Assembly (NCBI GenBank): GCA_032622095.1
Contig: CP136063.1
Coordinates: 69,915,980 to 69,979,979, forward strand
Source: Siphonodentalium dalli
Lineage: Eukaryota; Mollusca; Scaphopoda; Gadilida; Siphonodentaliidae
Reading direction: 5' to 3'
DNA length: 64,000 nucleotides
Position numbers and translations under genes: made by a program. Below the pieces are notes generated by a model, which saw only the letters and a list, made by a program, of their open reading frames with translations, did no database searches and was not told the origin of the DNA. Of the stretch, positions 24,012 to 36,130 are shown piece after piece (the first letter of the stretch is position 1; every line of letters starts with the position of its first letter).

Positions 24012-24279
24012 CAGCGCATGGTTGCAGCAGTCACACCAATATATCACACAAATGTGTTGGATTCGCAACTTCAGACTCGCTTATTCTCTCAACCGACAGA
24101 GCATCGACCGCTGTAATCCTGGACAAACTGCAAATCAACATCCCGGAAAAAGGTACTTAATCGTAAATCGATAAATCCCTATGAATAATGTAAATGGTCC
24201 GGTAATTAATTTCACAGCAATAGACATAATAATTATCATCTGTGAAGTTATATTGTCGGTGTGTTGTTTCAGATAGAGA

Positions 24280-24775
24280 TGCGAGAACAGGGCGCGCCGG
24301 TATTCCACGTTGGATGGACCATTTGGTTCAAATAAGCCTGCAAATAACGTGTCTGTCGTTTGCAGAATGGGGTCCCCAGAGGCGGGCTATCATCACCAAA
24401 TTAACCCTCTGGGAACCTCATTCTGCTGAGGCATCAACTGCACTGGCAGGCCTTATATGATCAGATTGAATTTCCCTAGTTGAAGTTGGTGATGTTTACC
24501 AATTATGAATTTTATCTTCTGCAAATTATGGTCTATAGAAACTTCATAGAAGGGAAAAAGTAACTAAAAACAACATAAGACACTTCCCAAAAGATGGGAC
24601 CTAAGCAAAATGAGGTCCCGATAGTGTGCATTTGGTAATGTTAGCCCGCTGTGCATCATGACAGACCCACTATTTGCAGGCTTATTTGGACCTGATGATC
24701 CATCTGTCTGAGAATACCTGCGGACTCTGTTTTCATTCTGCAAATTACAGACACACTATTTGCAGGCTTGGTTTC
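24280..24775. mobile_element. Decayed relative of the hAT-like MITE
   Basis: Pieces such as AAGCCTGCAAATA, GTGTCTGTCGTTTGCAGAAT, CTCTGGGAACCTCATTCTGC, CACACTATTTGCAGGCTT are diverged versions of the 292-546 element. They are arranged as a larger imperfect inverted repeat with GGATGGACCA/TGATCCATC in the outer part. The flanks GGTTCAAA and GTTTCAAA could be an eroded 8-bp duplication. Confidence 0.55.
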
Positions 24776-25186
24776 AAATAATATTAATTTGTGCCCTCAA
24801 TGAACATTTAGAAAACCATTGACATGACATGATTTTATAATAGATAACGGTGAATATGATCTAACTCATCGCTTGTGTTGAGTTGTCTCCTCGGGAAAGA
24901 AGACAGACATGTGGAGTATATAAGAAGAGCGAAGGACAAGAGACTACGTTGAAGAGGACAGGTTGTGGATATTAAGACGACTGACGACTGTAGGAAATTC
25001 AGTGAATCAAACAACGATGTTATAATTATATAGTTGGTTAACAAATTAGTCATTTAAAGATGCATAATCCGAATTAACGCTCCTAAATTACTATTTCTTG
25101 GGCCTCACGGTCTCTGTCAAAATAGCGGATGATGATGGATAACGCTAACAACAAGTGATAATACGACCATATTTCGTTGAACAAAA

Positions 25187-26133
25187 TCTATTATATATTT
25201 TGGAAGATCTGTTTGTTTGTTTGTTTGTTTGTTTGTTTGTGTGTAATCGATGAACTCGAAAACGGCAGACCCGATTTCGATGAAACTTGGCATGTGGGGG
25301 TAATTTCGGCCGGGGGTGACATAGGCCTATCGATTTTCAGATCCGATGTCAACTTTTCACGTGCCGAGGTCAAATCTGTTTTTACGCTGTGTTACGGGAC
25401 TTTCATTTGAGTTCGGTGCTTACAAATCGATTCGAAACAGCGCGAATAATAAAATGCCAGTCATAATAATGACACTGTGAGAATCTTTCGTGTTTCCTCT
25501 TTCCAACGATATATAATGCGTATGTATCCGTTTTAGTTATCTGCCTCAATTATCAAGAAGAAGTGGTACTATCTTCCATCAGGATAAAAACAATGCGTAA
25601 CTTCTATGACGTCGTTAGAGGTCATAACGTTAGATCACGTTAACGCTTAACCGGCCGATGCATTTGACTGTTTCAGACGTCTTGGCGATATCTCGGGCAC
25701 CGATGGTATTTATCTTTACGTTGAAACTTGATAATTAATGAGCGTGTGTATATGAGGCGCGTTTATATACTTGAGTGGAAATCAAATCGGGTTAAACTGG
25801 CGGATTTTTACGGACGAAATTTGATGCATAGGGTATCTCGGTATCCGCTGGGCCGATTTCCCGGTATCCGCTGGGCCGATTTCCACCATTTTTGGGGTGT
25901 TGGTGTTTGACTCCACCTGACCTTGACCTTCAAAATGGTCAATTCAAGGTCAAAGCCCAGACGAAGTCGGGTCACCTTCTACAAGGTCAAATCGGGTAAA
26001 ACCGGATGGATTTCGACGGGTACTTTTGTTCGGGCAGTGTTTTGGACGGGTCAAATCGTGACCCCACTTGACCTTGGCCTTCAAAATAGACAATTCAAGG
26101 TCAAAGCCCGGACGAAGTCGGGTCACCTTCTAG
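25187..26133 (+). mobile_element. Non-autonomous Helitron, 947 bp
   Basis: The 5' end is TCTATTATATATTTTGGAAG directly after an A. The 3' end is CTAG directly before a T, preceded by the hairpin GCCCGGACGAAGTCGGGT. Insertion between A and T with TC...CTAG ends and a subterminal 3' hairpin defines Helitrons, which move by rolling-circle transposition without target duplication. A (GTTT)n run follows the 5' end. The segment AAAACGGCAGACCCGATTTC resembles internal sequence of the two Helitrons at 54517-56146. Inside are two copies of a block containing TTCAAGGTCA and TTGACCTTCAAAA, plus a decayed internal copy of the 3' hairpin near 25960. There is no Rep/helicase gene. Confidence 0.8.
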
Positions 26134-27362
26134 TGTTGATATATAACACGTTTTGGGAAATGTGATACCATATTTGACAGTGATTAGCATTATTTTGTAG
26201 AAATTAATCCATTCTGATAACTAAAGCGTATTGTGAATAAATGTTGTTGTTGTTGTTGTATCGTGATGGTATGGGGACCCTCTGATCGGATTGAGTACCT
26301 TTAATGATACAGATTCGATTTAGTATAAAATTACATACATTAGACGACTAACACCGATCTTTTAAAATATTGTAGTTTGTTTCAAGTGGGATAGTATTAG
26401 GAATCGGTACATTGCTGTAGATCTGTATACATATCTGTGAAGTCACGTGTCACAGATTGCTGCGATCTCAACATGATTACTGATAGTGAACGCGCGCTCT
26501 TCAGTACTCTGGTAATTAACAATTCACTATGAGTCGTGTCAGTTTAGGCCAGACAAAAAAAAATGAATCAACTTTCAGCAGACCAAAGCAGTTAATTCTT
26601 ACATCAGTTGATAATGGTTACGCTATGCTTTTGTGGTCGCCCTGTTGTTCACTGAGTGTACTAAGGTATTACCAAACTCCAAGAAGAACAAATATTAATA
26701 AGATATACTGTACAGTAAACACTTTACTTTAAGTTTTTTGTCACCACACGCACCAGCACACATGTTCTCGCCAACACAGTGTGCAATACGTGAGTTGAAA
26801 TGACAAAGACAGATCAAGCACATTCGCCAAGCCCGAGTAACAATTAATCAAATCAGATTTGCCTGTCGCAACGCCTCGCTGTTGACCGTGATTTATAACG
26901 GATGCGATTTTTGCTCACACGAACGAATACCGTTTTCTTTCTGTGTGCATTTCTATATCAACCCGTTTACACTCGTATACTATATGCGTGTAGAACTGTA
27001 TACAGATCTACAGCAACGTAAACACACCCTTAGACCCATTCAGGAGTATGTTACTGGCTGTTACTATTAGCAAGAAACATTCATAACGGACCATTGGGTA
27101 TATATGGAGTCCAGCAAACCACACGGTATAGAGTTAACTCCCTTGCTACGCTGGTCTGGTCACTGCCATCAAGTATACATAATGTAATGAAATCTTACAT
27201 TTTTCATTCAAGACCCTCTGTCGGTTACAATTCATTTTGATTTGTTTCTAAGCCAATTTCCAAATGAATATTGGCAGTTCAGTTTTCAGAATGATGCAGA
27301 ATGAATTGCAACCGACAAACATATTATATAAAAAGGTTTCCTTACGTTCTGTATACGTTGAT
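26134..27362. other. No supported gene
   Basis: It contains a short (GTT)n run near 26242 and several 60-70 codon ORFs with no domain or splice context. Confidence 0.4.
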
Positions 27363-27560
27363 AGCGAGGGGACAGAACTTTGTCTTGCATCGCGGGTGAC
27401 CAGCGTAGCGAGGGGACAGAAACTCTGTCTTGCATCGCGGGTGACCAGCTGACCAGCGTAGCGAGGGGACATAACTATGTCTGGCATCGCGGGTGACCAT
27501 GCAGCTGACCAGCGTAGCGAGGGGACATAATTCTGCTTTGCATCGCGGGTGACCTGCTGC
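27363..27560 (+). repeat. ~45-60-bp tandem repeat, four copies
   Basis: Units contain AGCGAGGGGACAGAACTTTG, TCTTGCATCGCGGGTGACCA. They differ in length by small insertions (GCTGACCAGCGT). GC content is higher than the surroundings. ORFs of 62, 75 and 116 codons in three frames exist only because of the repeat. Confidence 0.85.
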
Positions 27561-27784
27561 CTTGGGCATGTTGACCTGGTCGGAACGAGGAGAGCCAAAT
27601 TTAAATCGTTTGATACTGAATGTGGATAAGAGTTTTGCTTGGTTTATTTGAGTTTTATGGTCATTTCAATGACTAGACCATATATCGCGATGTCGCCAGT
27701 TTTATTGGTGGATGATAAAGGCCACGTAGAGGGTCCAGTCCCTTGGGGAAGCACTCCACGAAACGCTTGAAACCACAGACCATG

Positions 27785-27970
27785 TTAACCTTTTCTTTAC
27801 TAAATACTCATTGACGAGTAGTTCGTAAATAAATAAGACTTCCTTTGCACTTGTATATTATCTGTCGTCTGCTTATTTTTCATGGAAACGCCTCCAGATG
27901 AATAATAGATCATTCCAATATATACTTTTATCACTAAGTGGGAGGATCCATATGGTATAAAGTGGGTTGA
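27785..27970. mobile_element. Family D MITE, short copy (D5)
   Basis: It starts TTAACCTTTTCTTTACTAAA, with CTCATTGACGAGTAGTTCGT, TTATCTGTCGTCTGCTTATT, GATGAATAATAGATCATTCC, GGGAGGATCCATATGGTATA, ending AAGTGGGTTGA. The inner TTCAACAAACG part is deleted. Confidence 0.6.
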
Positions 27971-29235
27971 GGAGCTCATAAACTTCCACAGATTCATACA
28001 CGATTCATGTTATACCCTTTATTTCCAGCCATTTCTGTGGATCACAAATCTGTGTTTCTCTGGCATGGGTAAGCGGATCACACGATTACCCTTCATATGC
28101 CCATAAGAGAGGGAACACTGAACCAGCTATCTCGGATGGGCTTCTTGTGTTAATATGTGTAGGGGTGGCAGAACTGTTGTATTATTCATTTCAAGGACAT
28201 CTGATTTCCCAGTTACACCGATTAGATGGGGTTCAAGAATCGCGTTATATGGAACCAAATACAAATACCGAGATACTTCTTACACGCCCATACACCGTGA
28301 GGTGTATATATGCATCATGTATGTCAAATTATTAACAATTAATCTAAGAGGAGCGTCTTACGTCAGTGGTTAACTGTGTGTTTAATGTCGTGATAAGGGG
28401 AGGCAATTACGATGGAATGTTATCCTCACAACCTTGTATTACACATACCAAACAATAGGATATTATGGCTCCTTTGGTACGAATACCTTGTAGCAGCTTA
28501 CTCAAAAGGGCCGCGGTGGTTGAATAACTCTGGTTTTAATGACAAAGGTAAACAACCCTGTAGCTTGGGGCATGCCTAATTAGCTCAAGTATGAATTGCA
28601 ACAACTATAGCACACAGAGCAAATTAAAGGCACGACCAATAACAAGTTGCAAAACGAGTGAATTACTAAGAAGGTAAACATGTTGAGATATACTTATTTT
28701 TCTAACGAGCACTGGTTCGTTTCGTTTCATTTGATCAACTAATTTTATTTTGATAACACGCCTAAATCTGTTTTGTTTGTGTAAGCTAGCCAATGTTCGC
28801 AATAACACGCAACACGTCGTGTTATTTTATTCGTCACCTTTTTCCATTTTGAAGGACCCTTGAATAACCAAGGGTTGTAAAAAGAAACACACATTTTTTG
28901 TTCGGCTTGCATTTTTTTAGAATGCTGTCAACAGAAGCCAGCAATGAATTGATTGAGAAAAAAAAACTTAATTGGACACGCATAACCAACCATACAGTGT
29001 CGATATGTGTACGTTTAAAAAAAGAAAAGAAAGAAAAAGGTGCAATACTATTATTTCCCCTTTTATTGAAGGCGTTAAAGTGGTGTGTTCCCTTCCACAA
29101 GAATAAAACATCGGCACCAGTTGTAAATGTGTTATACACTGTGTTTGAGTCAAATCTGAAAAGCACATAATTGTGTAGCACAACGTTTTAAAGCTGCTGC
29201 CAGATTTTTAATATGGTAGCATTTAGGAGGTTTGC
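27971..29235. other. No supported gene; overlapping ORFs near 28.9-29.2 kb
   Basis: An 83-codon stretch from ATG 28921 follows a T-rich tract ending TTTTTTTAG, and a 115-codon ORF lies antisense (28834-29181). One could be an exon, but I see no domain and no donor, so I leave it uncalled. Confidence 0.35.
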
Positions 29236-29836
29236 TTAAAGGGGTACTGTACGCCACATGTTGTTGTTGGTTTCTATAGTCTCCGAGTCGGAGAATAAGG
29301 TAACAATTTTTCCATTATTTGAAAGTCTGTTGAGTACGAAGTCATGTTACGGATGACAAATTTACCGGAATGCAAAAATACAAATTGTCGTTGTCGAGTA
29401 ATTTTTGTAAAGTTTTCAACCAAATGAATCAAATAAAAGTTATATTATATGCATACTAGTCCCATATAATCATTTAAGTTATTGTATCGTCGCTAGTCAG
29501 TGAGTGGCTTGAGTGTTCTCCCCGTATCATCATAATATTTTAAGCAATCGTGGGTGCGATCGGTTTATCCAGTATCCAGTATCCAGTATCCCTCAATTAC
29601 TATTTTTGATTACGGTAATTCGTAATTTAATTGACGCCATTTTATGGCTCCAGTCATAAATTCAATTTATATCAAATTATTAACTTTTAAATTATTAAAT
29701 TTTAAGATAGCCTATTAACCTGAGCGTTTACAGAATACATCTTCGACTCAAATTACTTATGTTTCTATATATTATCGATATTAGATCGTTGTTGTCACCG
29801 GAAATTTAATGAAAATGGCGTACAGTACCCCTTTAA
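29236..29836. mobile_element. TTAA-flanked MITE (family I, copy 2)
   Basis: TTAA at 29236-29239 and 29833-29836, ends AAAGGGGTACTGTACGCCA and GGCGTACAGTACCCCTTTAA. Its body is the inverse of 13947-14478 (TTTCTATAGTCTCCGAGTCG at left, ACATCTTCGACTCAAATTAC at right). A short triplicate of ATCCAGT lies at about 29573-29600. Confidence 0.85.
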
Positions 29837-30244
29837 ATAGAACATATCTCATATAAGTGAGATATATGATATTCACTTATTCGCTCATATTCACCATTGA
29901 GAAAATTCCACCGACACATATGTCATTTCTACACAATTTTATTTAAGATCAAAATTAAATCATATTGTGTAGAATTTATACACATTTATTCTAAGAGTGT
30001 ACGTGACATATTTCCCACCATCATAGAAATCTCAGTTCCTAATAGCCGGAAATTCAAAAGTCTTGATGGCACTGAACTGAATTCATAGCAAATTTGACAT
30101 CTTTGAGTTGAATCGTGTTGAAACTAAAAACAAACACAACGAGAAGTTGCACCACGGTTGCTGGCATACTCCATGGTAACAATTGAAACATGGGCAATGC
30201 AGGAAGAAAACCAAATGTAAAGAGAGCAGACGGACAAAACACAT

Positions 30245-30545
30245 TTTCAGACGAAGAAAGAGGGATAACTCTTGAAAGGAAACCGCACACAACACAACAC
30301 TCTTTTGAAAGCCCTCATGATGTCAAACCTCCATACCAAATTTCAACAGAATCCAGTAACACATGGCTGAGATATATGAGCGGCGGACTGCATGAAATCC
30401 AACATTTTCAGATAAACAAAGAGGGACAACTTTAAAACGGAAACTGTGAACAACGTCAATGAACACTCTTTTGAAAGCCCTCCTGAGATAAACCTGCATA
30501 CCAAAGTTCATCGAGATCCTATTGCCCATGCTTGAGATATATGAG
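30245..30545 (+). repeat. Two diverged ~140-bp tandem units with (GGAC)n tail
   Basis: Each unit runs from AGA.GAAGAGGGA/AACAAAGAGGGACAAC through CACTCTTTTGAAAGCCCTC to GAGATATATGAGCGG. After the second comes GGACGGACGGACGGACGGAC. The ORF reading NTFSDEERGITL (30190-30435) is repeat sequence, as is the antisense 114-codon ORF. Confidence 0.7.
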
Positions 30546-30626
30546 CGGACGGACGGACGGACGGACAGACGGGCGAACGCATGTAATCCAGTATGCCCAC
30601 CATCTTTTGGATGGGGGTATACATAC

Positions 30627-30757
30627 TTAACCCTTTCAGTGCCAAGTCTAAGAGCTCTTTCCATCAATGTATTACATTATTATGATCAATAAATTTGAAA
30701 AATTATCAAGGAAATATGGGTTGATACAAAAATCGGACTTGGCACTGAAAGGGTTAA
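30627..30757. mobile_element. Small TTAA MITE, 131 bp
   Basis: TTAA at both ends, with terminal repeats CCCTTTCAGTGCCAAGTC and GACTTGGCACTGAAAGGG. The CCCTTT terminus is shared with families A and B and fits a piggyBac-type element, but it has no palindromic core, so it is a separate minimal family. Confidence 0.85.
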
Positions 30758-32203
30758 AGCTATAAACTAATGCTTGCAATCGTTAAATAGACACAACGCC
30801 TCCACCGTGGGTACCACATGTGCAAAAAAAGAGTATGTAAAAACATCACCACTAAGAAATATATGGAGAAATAGATCAACTTTGTTCTTATATTCATTAT
30901 TGATAGTTCTTCAATTACGATATTTCGCGCGGTGAAACCATTGTTATGTAAACAAAACTGTTACAGTGATTTATCAACAAACATTGCGAAACCTGTAATA
31001 TGTTCAAATATGTTTTTGTATGCTACATAGATTGTAACAGAAACATGGGGTGATCTTATATATTTTACATAGGTTGTAACAAAACATGGGCTGCATGTTA
31101 CATAGATTGTAACAGAAACGTGGGCTGTATCATACATATAGATTGTAACAAAAAACGATAAAAGGGACTAATGACAGTTTTTACCTTCTCCCTACTCACA
31201 TACTCCCTACTCCACCCATCTTTCCACAATCCACTGATTTAGAGATTTAGCTTCGTTTAATGAAAATTTATGCTTTGCCAATGCCACGGTTACCAGTACT
31301 GAAACAGGCCAACTCTGTGCCACCTCAACACAATGAGATGTTGCATTCCGGGAAGATAATTAAGCTTAAAAGACCAAGATACTTCCGGTTGTTCATGTTT
31401 CGGCTACCTTAGATTGTGAGATCAGTCATCGACGAAGGTGCGAAAATAACACCAGTTTTCGTAGTATTAGCTGTTTTATTTGATCGGGGATTCATATTCC
31501 ATTATTTATAATTAATTTAGGGTTATGAAGCACATGCAATCGAGGCTTTATTTTAATTGCAAGTATAAACAAAAAGTGCTATTAGAATTAGGATGTCGCA
31601 CTCGTTCGCAACGCAAGAAAGGACTGCATGCTAAGTTGGTTAATGAAGAATTAACAGAATAACAATCCGAATAAGTCGAGAGACAGAATGAAACTGACAA
31701 ATGACTAGTGAAAATCAGTTTGTGTATTTTTTAACCGGAAATGAAGATGTCTTTTAAAGCCACCTGGCGGCCGATGTCGATAATGGGACGCAATCACAAA
31801 ATAGTACCCCACTGGAGTAATTCAAACGCCGTCGTGACAGAGACGCCAGGGGATGTCACGAAAAATAACAATTTAGCTATTTGTCACACATTATGCCAGA
31901 CATGTATACATTATGTGTGAATGAAGTTGTGGATTTACATGACGATCACGTCCATAGATTTATGTGCTTAAAAGAATAATTAGCTGACACATATGAACTT
32001 AATTAGATTAGCTAACGAAGCATATTAGTATTCTCTCTTAAATGGGTCGTTTATGTGTGAGACATGGCCTCCTGCAGGCTATATGGGTTCTATAATAAAA
32101 CATGATATAACGATATATCTAAAGAAATTCACATCCAAGGTATGCATACCACGTGAGCATGAAATACGCGGACGTGTTTGAAAAGTCATGGGGTGCGATC
32201 ATA
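30758..32203. other. AT-rich sequence with a short tandem repeat
   Basis: At about 31015-31155 the motif ACATAGATTGTAACAGAAAC, followed by (A/G)TGGGCTG, is repeated about four times with changes. The rest has no ORF or element I can support. Confidence 0.5.
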
Positions 32204-32665
32204 TGTGACCCGCCATATCAAATCCAGTCGTAAGTCGGGATTTTTTTCCCCTGTGCAAATGCATTCTCTTATATATGCGAGTCGACCATAGGTCGCCTCG
32301 CATATATAAGAGAATGCATTGGCCTAACAATTTTTTATCATTTTTTTAAAATAAATGTTTCTTACAATTTTTAGGACATAAAATAAAAAAACATCCATTA
32401 CCCTGCGGGGAGCCCCACACATATATAGAAGCATATAGAAGAGTGTCGTCTGCTCATGTTTGTCTGGGGTTCTGTATGGGTGAAATTATAAAATTGTTAA
32501 AGAATGCAAGAAAAAATTATAAAAATTGTAAAAAATTGTTAAGCCAATGCATTCTCTTATATATGCGAGGCGACATATATGGTCGACTCGCATATATAAG
32601 AGAATGCATTGGCACAGGGTAAAAAAAATCCCGACTTACGACTGGATTTGATATGGCGGGTCACA
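32204..32665. mobile_element. Family C MITE with palindromic core, TA-flanked (copy C1)
   Basis: The ends are TGTGACCCGCCATATCAAAT and its complement. The terminal repeat extends about 45 bases through AGTCGTAAGTCGGGATTTTT. TA flanks both ends (32202-32203 and 32666-32667), compatible with a TA target duplication. Core hairpins at 32254-32323 and 32543-32613 are the same as in families A and B, though the outer arms are unrelated. The spacer contains GAGTGTCGTCTGCTCATGTT. Confidence 0.82.
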
Positions 32666-33028
32666 TATGGCGATAAAATATGGGTTGATCTTATGTATGT
32701 AAGATATATACTATATAAATTGTAATAGAACACGACTGAAATAAGAAAGTTATTTACATGATTCACCTTATATATATACCCAGCGATTTTATCGCACCTA
32801 AACGTACTTTTCTACCTTTTCAATTGAAGCATTAATGACCACTCCTTGTGTCGCAATGGGAATCTGGTTCAGTCATTAAGGTGTGTAGCACACCTGACCA
32901 TCATGAGCAGCGTATACAGTATACAGCGACGGGGAAGCTGGTCCTATTCTCGATAATCGCAGATACAGACACTTCGCTTTTGTTCTTATAGCTGGGAATA
33001 TTAATGACACCAATTTTGATCGTGGACA

Positions 33029-33232
33029 TCAATATGTAATGGTTAGACAATCGAGTCGAAGACGAGATTCATTCTGGTAAAGAACTATTCGCGTGCTCTG
33101 CAATTGATCCCACATAATGCAATAAACTGTAAATGTGCCGTTGAGTGTGTTTTGACCACGACGCACAATCCGTGCGCTGGCCGCGGTTGGACACAATAGC
33201 TGGTTAGCCACGCCCAACAACGTGATTAACAT
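33029..33232 (-). CDS. Possible short secreted-protein ORF (weak)
   Basis: A 67-codon ORF has base composition richer in G+C than its surroundings. Its start (MLITLLGVANQLLCPTAASA) looks like a signal peptide with an Ala-x-Ala cleavage site, followed by RIVRRGQNTLNGTF and a mixed-charge tail ending in a stop. I recognise no family. There is no clear splice site, TATA box or polyadenylation signal, so this may be chance; an exon read in another frame is equally possible. Confidence 0.2.
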   Translation of the reverse strand: MLITLLGVANQLLCPTAASARIVRRGQNTLNGTFTVYCIMWDQLQSTRIVLYQNESRLRLDCLTITY

Positions 33233-33797
33233 GAACTGCTCGCCGTTCGAATGTGATTAGATATGTCCGAAACAACACGGACTGGTCCCAATTTGAAGCG
33301 CCCGTGCAATTTGTCTGTTATGAGTTGCGTGTGCCTAACAGTGGGATAATCACTGTACTATTCCTTCACCAGCCTTGGGAATTGGTGTGCTTTACCAAAA
33401 ATCAGGGAACGATTGCAACAATAGGATTGTGCTCTAAAAGGGTGTATTAATAACGTGGATAGCTTTACTGTGTATGGGCTGAAGCTTTTCGCGAGAATTA
33501 TTTGACAAAGGAGTCTAGACATCGTCTATATGGGGTTGAACGCCATTGTTCGTGTATATTATACTGATAAGAACATGTATGATTCGGATGGGAGGAAATA
33601 TCGGTATATCGATTTGAGATATCGATGTACATACTACTATATACTTAGGCTGAAGGGGTCACTATCACCAAAAACAGTGCTGAAGGGTACACAACATTTG
33701 AATTTGTGCTGAAAAGTACAACAGGTGGTCCTAAATGACGTTTAGTTTTCATGTCTGCCATGATTTCTGTAAGAGAAGAAATGATTACGTTCACCAA
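33233..33797. other. No supported gene; inverted partial minisatellite unit
   Basis: Just before the minisatellite, TGCTGAAGGGTACACAACAT (about 33680) is an inverted copy of the minisatellite unit that follows, and TGCTGAAAAGTACAAC is a second, weaker one. The ORF at 33253-33450 shows no domain. Confidence 0.45.
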
Positions 33798-34145
33798 ACC
33801 CTGTGTACCCTTCAGTACATTACCAAACCCTGTGTACCCTTCAGCACATTACCAAACCCTGTGTACCCTTCAGCACATTACCAAACCCTGTGTACCCTTC
33901 AGCACATTACCAAACCATGTGTAGTTGTGTACCCTTCAGCACATTGCCAAAACATGTGTACCCTTCAGCACATTACAAAAAACCTGTGTACCCTTCAGCA
34001 CATTACAAAAAACCTGTGTACCCTTCAGCACATTACAAAAAACCTGTGTACCCTTCAGCACATTACAAAAAACCTGTGTACCCTTCAGCACATTACCAGA
34101 ACATGTGTACCCTTCAGCACATTACCAAAACCTGTGTACCCATGA
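33798..34145 (+). repeat. 29-30-bp minisatellite, about 12 copies
   Basis: The unit is CCCTGTGTACCCTTCAGCAC plus ATTACCAAA. The first copies are 29 bp; the middle copies carry ATTACAAAAA and are 30 bp. This keeps all three forward frames open (ORFs of 136, 136 and 78 codons). None is a gene: the unit, not selection, opens the frames. Confidence 0.93.
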
Positions 34146-34823
34146 GCACTTTTTTCGGTGAGAGTGACCCCTTCAGTTATACTTATATACCTCACCCAGA
34201 TCAATCTGCATGAGGAGGGAAATAACACGTGGTGTGGGGATATATGATAGCCTATCAAACGACTCTATTGGTTCTGGTTCTGTTTCGACTGCTTGCAATC
34301 TCAGGGTGTCCAGTAGATATGCCCCATCTGATTTGACGCCATAAAACTACTATTTGTACATGTTCTTTTCCAGAAAATAATAGGACCAGATTTGTGAGCT
34401 TTTTTTAATTGTGATACAAGTACATATACTTTCAAAGGAGGTAGTTATGACTTGTTGGGATTTTTTGCAAGGCGCCGAAAAGTGAAAACATCAGATATAA
34501 TATACTGCATGTGTCATCCCGAGGCAGAACATGGCAAAATAATAGATCGACTTTGTTTTTATTGTTATTATTGGTAATTATTCACTGACGAGACATCGAG
34601 TGTTAAAACCTTTGTTATGTAAACATTACTGTTACAGTGCCAGCCATTTTATCAACTATCATTTGAGAACAGTCTGAGCTAACAATCAAGGTCTACTTCA
34701 CAGAAGGTCAGAGGAATGAAATATATTCCAGAAAACACAGATATTCAACTTAAACATTACATTTGGCGATATTTGTTGATAAAATGACTTCCAATGGAAC
34801 AATAATGTTCACATAACAATGGT

Positions 34824-35086
34824 TTAACCCTTCCATGACTGGAACTTCCTGAAATTTTGCGAAAACCTTGTTCCAATGCATTATCTTATATATGCGAGTC
34901 TCCCATAAGGAACCTCGAAAATATAAGAGAATACATTGGTCTAACAATATTTACATTGGCCTTGAAGGACAGTGCATTCTCGTATATATGAGAGTCACCC
35001 TATGGGAGATTCGCATATATAAGAGAATGCACTAGCACAGGATCTGTAATGCTGCACCAGCGCAGCTCCCACAATGAAAGGGTTAA
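34824..35086. mobile_element. Family B TTAA MITE, complete (copy B2)
   Basis: TTAA at 34824-34827 and 35083-35086. The left arm is CCCTTCCATGACTGGAACTT, the right arm GCTGCACCAGCGCAGCTCCC then AATGAAAGGG. Core hairpins lie at about 34872-34940 and 34961-35034 and are more diverged than in other copies, so this is an older insertion. Confidence 0.78.
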
Positions 35087-35988
35087 CATGCGAAATCTCG
35101 TCACCGAATTATTAATAATAGAATAAGAACAAAGTATATAATTATAGTTTTCCATGTTCTTCTTATAGAGGTGAATCTGATGATGGTTTTACAAACCTTT
35201 TTGATTTTTCACATTTACTCACTGCAAGTGATTTATGTCCCTCTAAGCGAAAAATTATCCCACTAATTTTCTTTGTTGGAATGTTACGCACTTACTGCAA
35301 GTTGTACTTGCTTTATCTTGGCGCGGGCGGCCAGCAAGTATAATAAAACGATTCCTTTAAATAAAATAAAATAAAATAAAATAAAATAGCCGATGTTACA
35401 ATGAAACTCGAAGTGGTAAGAGTCTATTTGTGACAGGTCACTCATATCTAATTTACTTGGAATAAAATTTACATATGCATGTCGACTCACATTGGACCCC
35501 TCCATGCAGCGTTCCATCCCGCATTTCTAAACGTGTGCGATAATCGTGCCGAATTCGAATTTAATCAGCATGTCGTTCAAATATAACACCGGATATTTTG
35601 ACGTCGAATGGCACCCGAAAATAAGGAGAAACGGGCGCTTCTCAATCGTACCCTGACCAACTCGTACCCTGCTGTTTTTCAGCAATCCATGGGAACAAAA
35701 CGGTGGTATTTCAACTAAATAACGGACCTACTATGATCCGGCATCAAGACTAAGACATATTACATCTTTTACAAAAAATGAATCGCTTTAGTTAACTAAA
35801 TAACGGGCATTTTATAGCAGAGTACGTGTTGGTCAGGGTTCGAGTTGACCCGCTCCCAACTGGACATGAGCCGAGTTATTAGGTGACCTCAGAAAACAAC
35901 AGTGCACACACAGACATAATCTCAAACAGCGACATTGTGTGAACGTACCGTGTAATAAAGGTAAAGTAACTCGGTATGGTCAACTTAC

Positions 35989-36130
35989 CTGCAAAGTTTA
36001 TTCGTCACTATGCGAATATAAAGGAAACAGCTGTTACGAAAACAAGTTGATGCCACGAATATAACCAAAACAGCACATCCACATGAAACACTACAGCCAG
36101 TTTCAACTCAAACCTATTCACCGAAACTTC
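35989..36130 (-). promoter_or_regulatory. Candidate 5' leader exon with strong donor
   Basis: Read on the minus strand, the sequence ends CTTTGCAG followed by GTAAGTTGAC, a perfect CAG/GTAAGT donor at 35989/35988. The stretch upstream has no long ORF, so it could be an untranslated first exon. The nearest recognised minus-strand acceptor is that of the membrane-protein exon (6172), 30 kb downstream. The link is speculative. The upstream limit is arbitrary; no TATA box is obvious. Confidence 0.25.

Noticed and set aside
28834-29181. Overlapping 71-115-codon ORFs on both strands
   Set aside because: A T-rich tract ending TAG precedes one ATG, but no donor, domain or conserved feature is visible, and open frames on both strands suggest chance.
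30190-30667. ORFs reading NTFSDEERGITL and the antisense 114-codon ORF
   Set aside because: They cover two tandem repeat units plus a (GGAC)n tail; repeat-derived.
33735-34213. Three overlapping 78-136-codon ORFs
   Set aside because: They are the three forward frames of a 29-30-bp minisatellite.
35284-35517. 77-codon minus-strand ORF ending at a GCA/GTAAGT donor, with IVLLYLLAARAKIKQVQLA
   Set aside because: The donor is good and a hydrophobic segment is present, but the only acceptor is an ATTTAAAG after an (ATTTT)n run and no partner exon fits. Kept as a possibility only.
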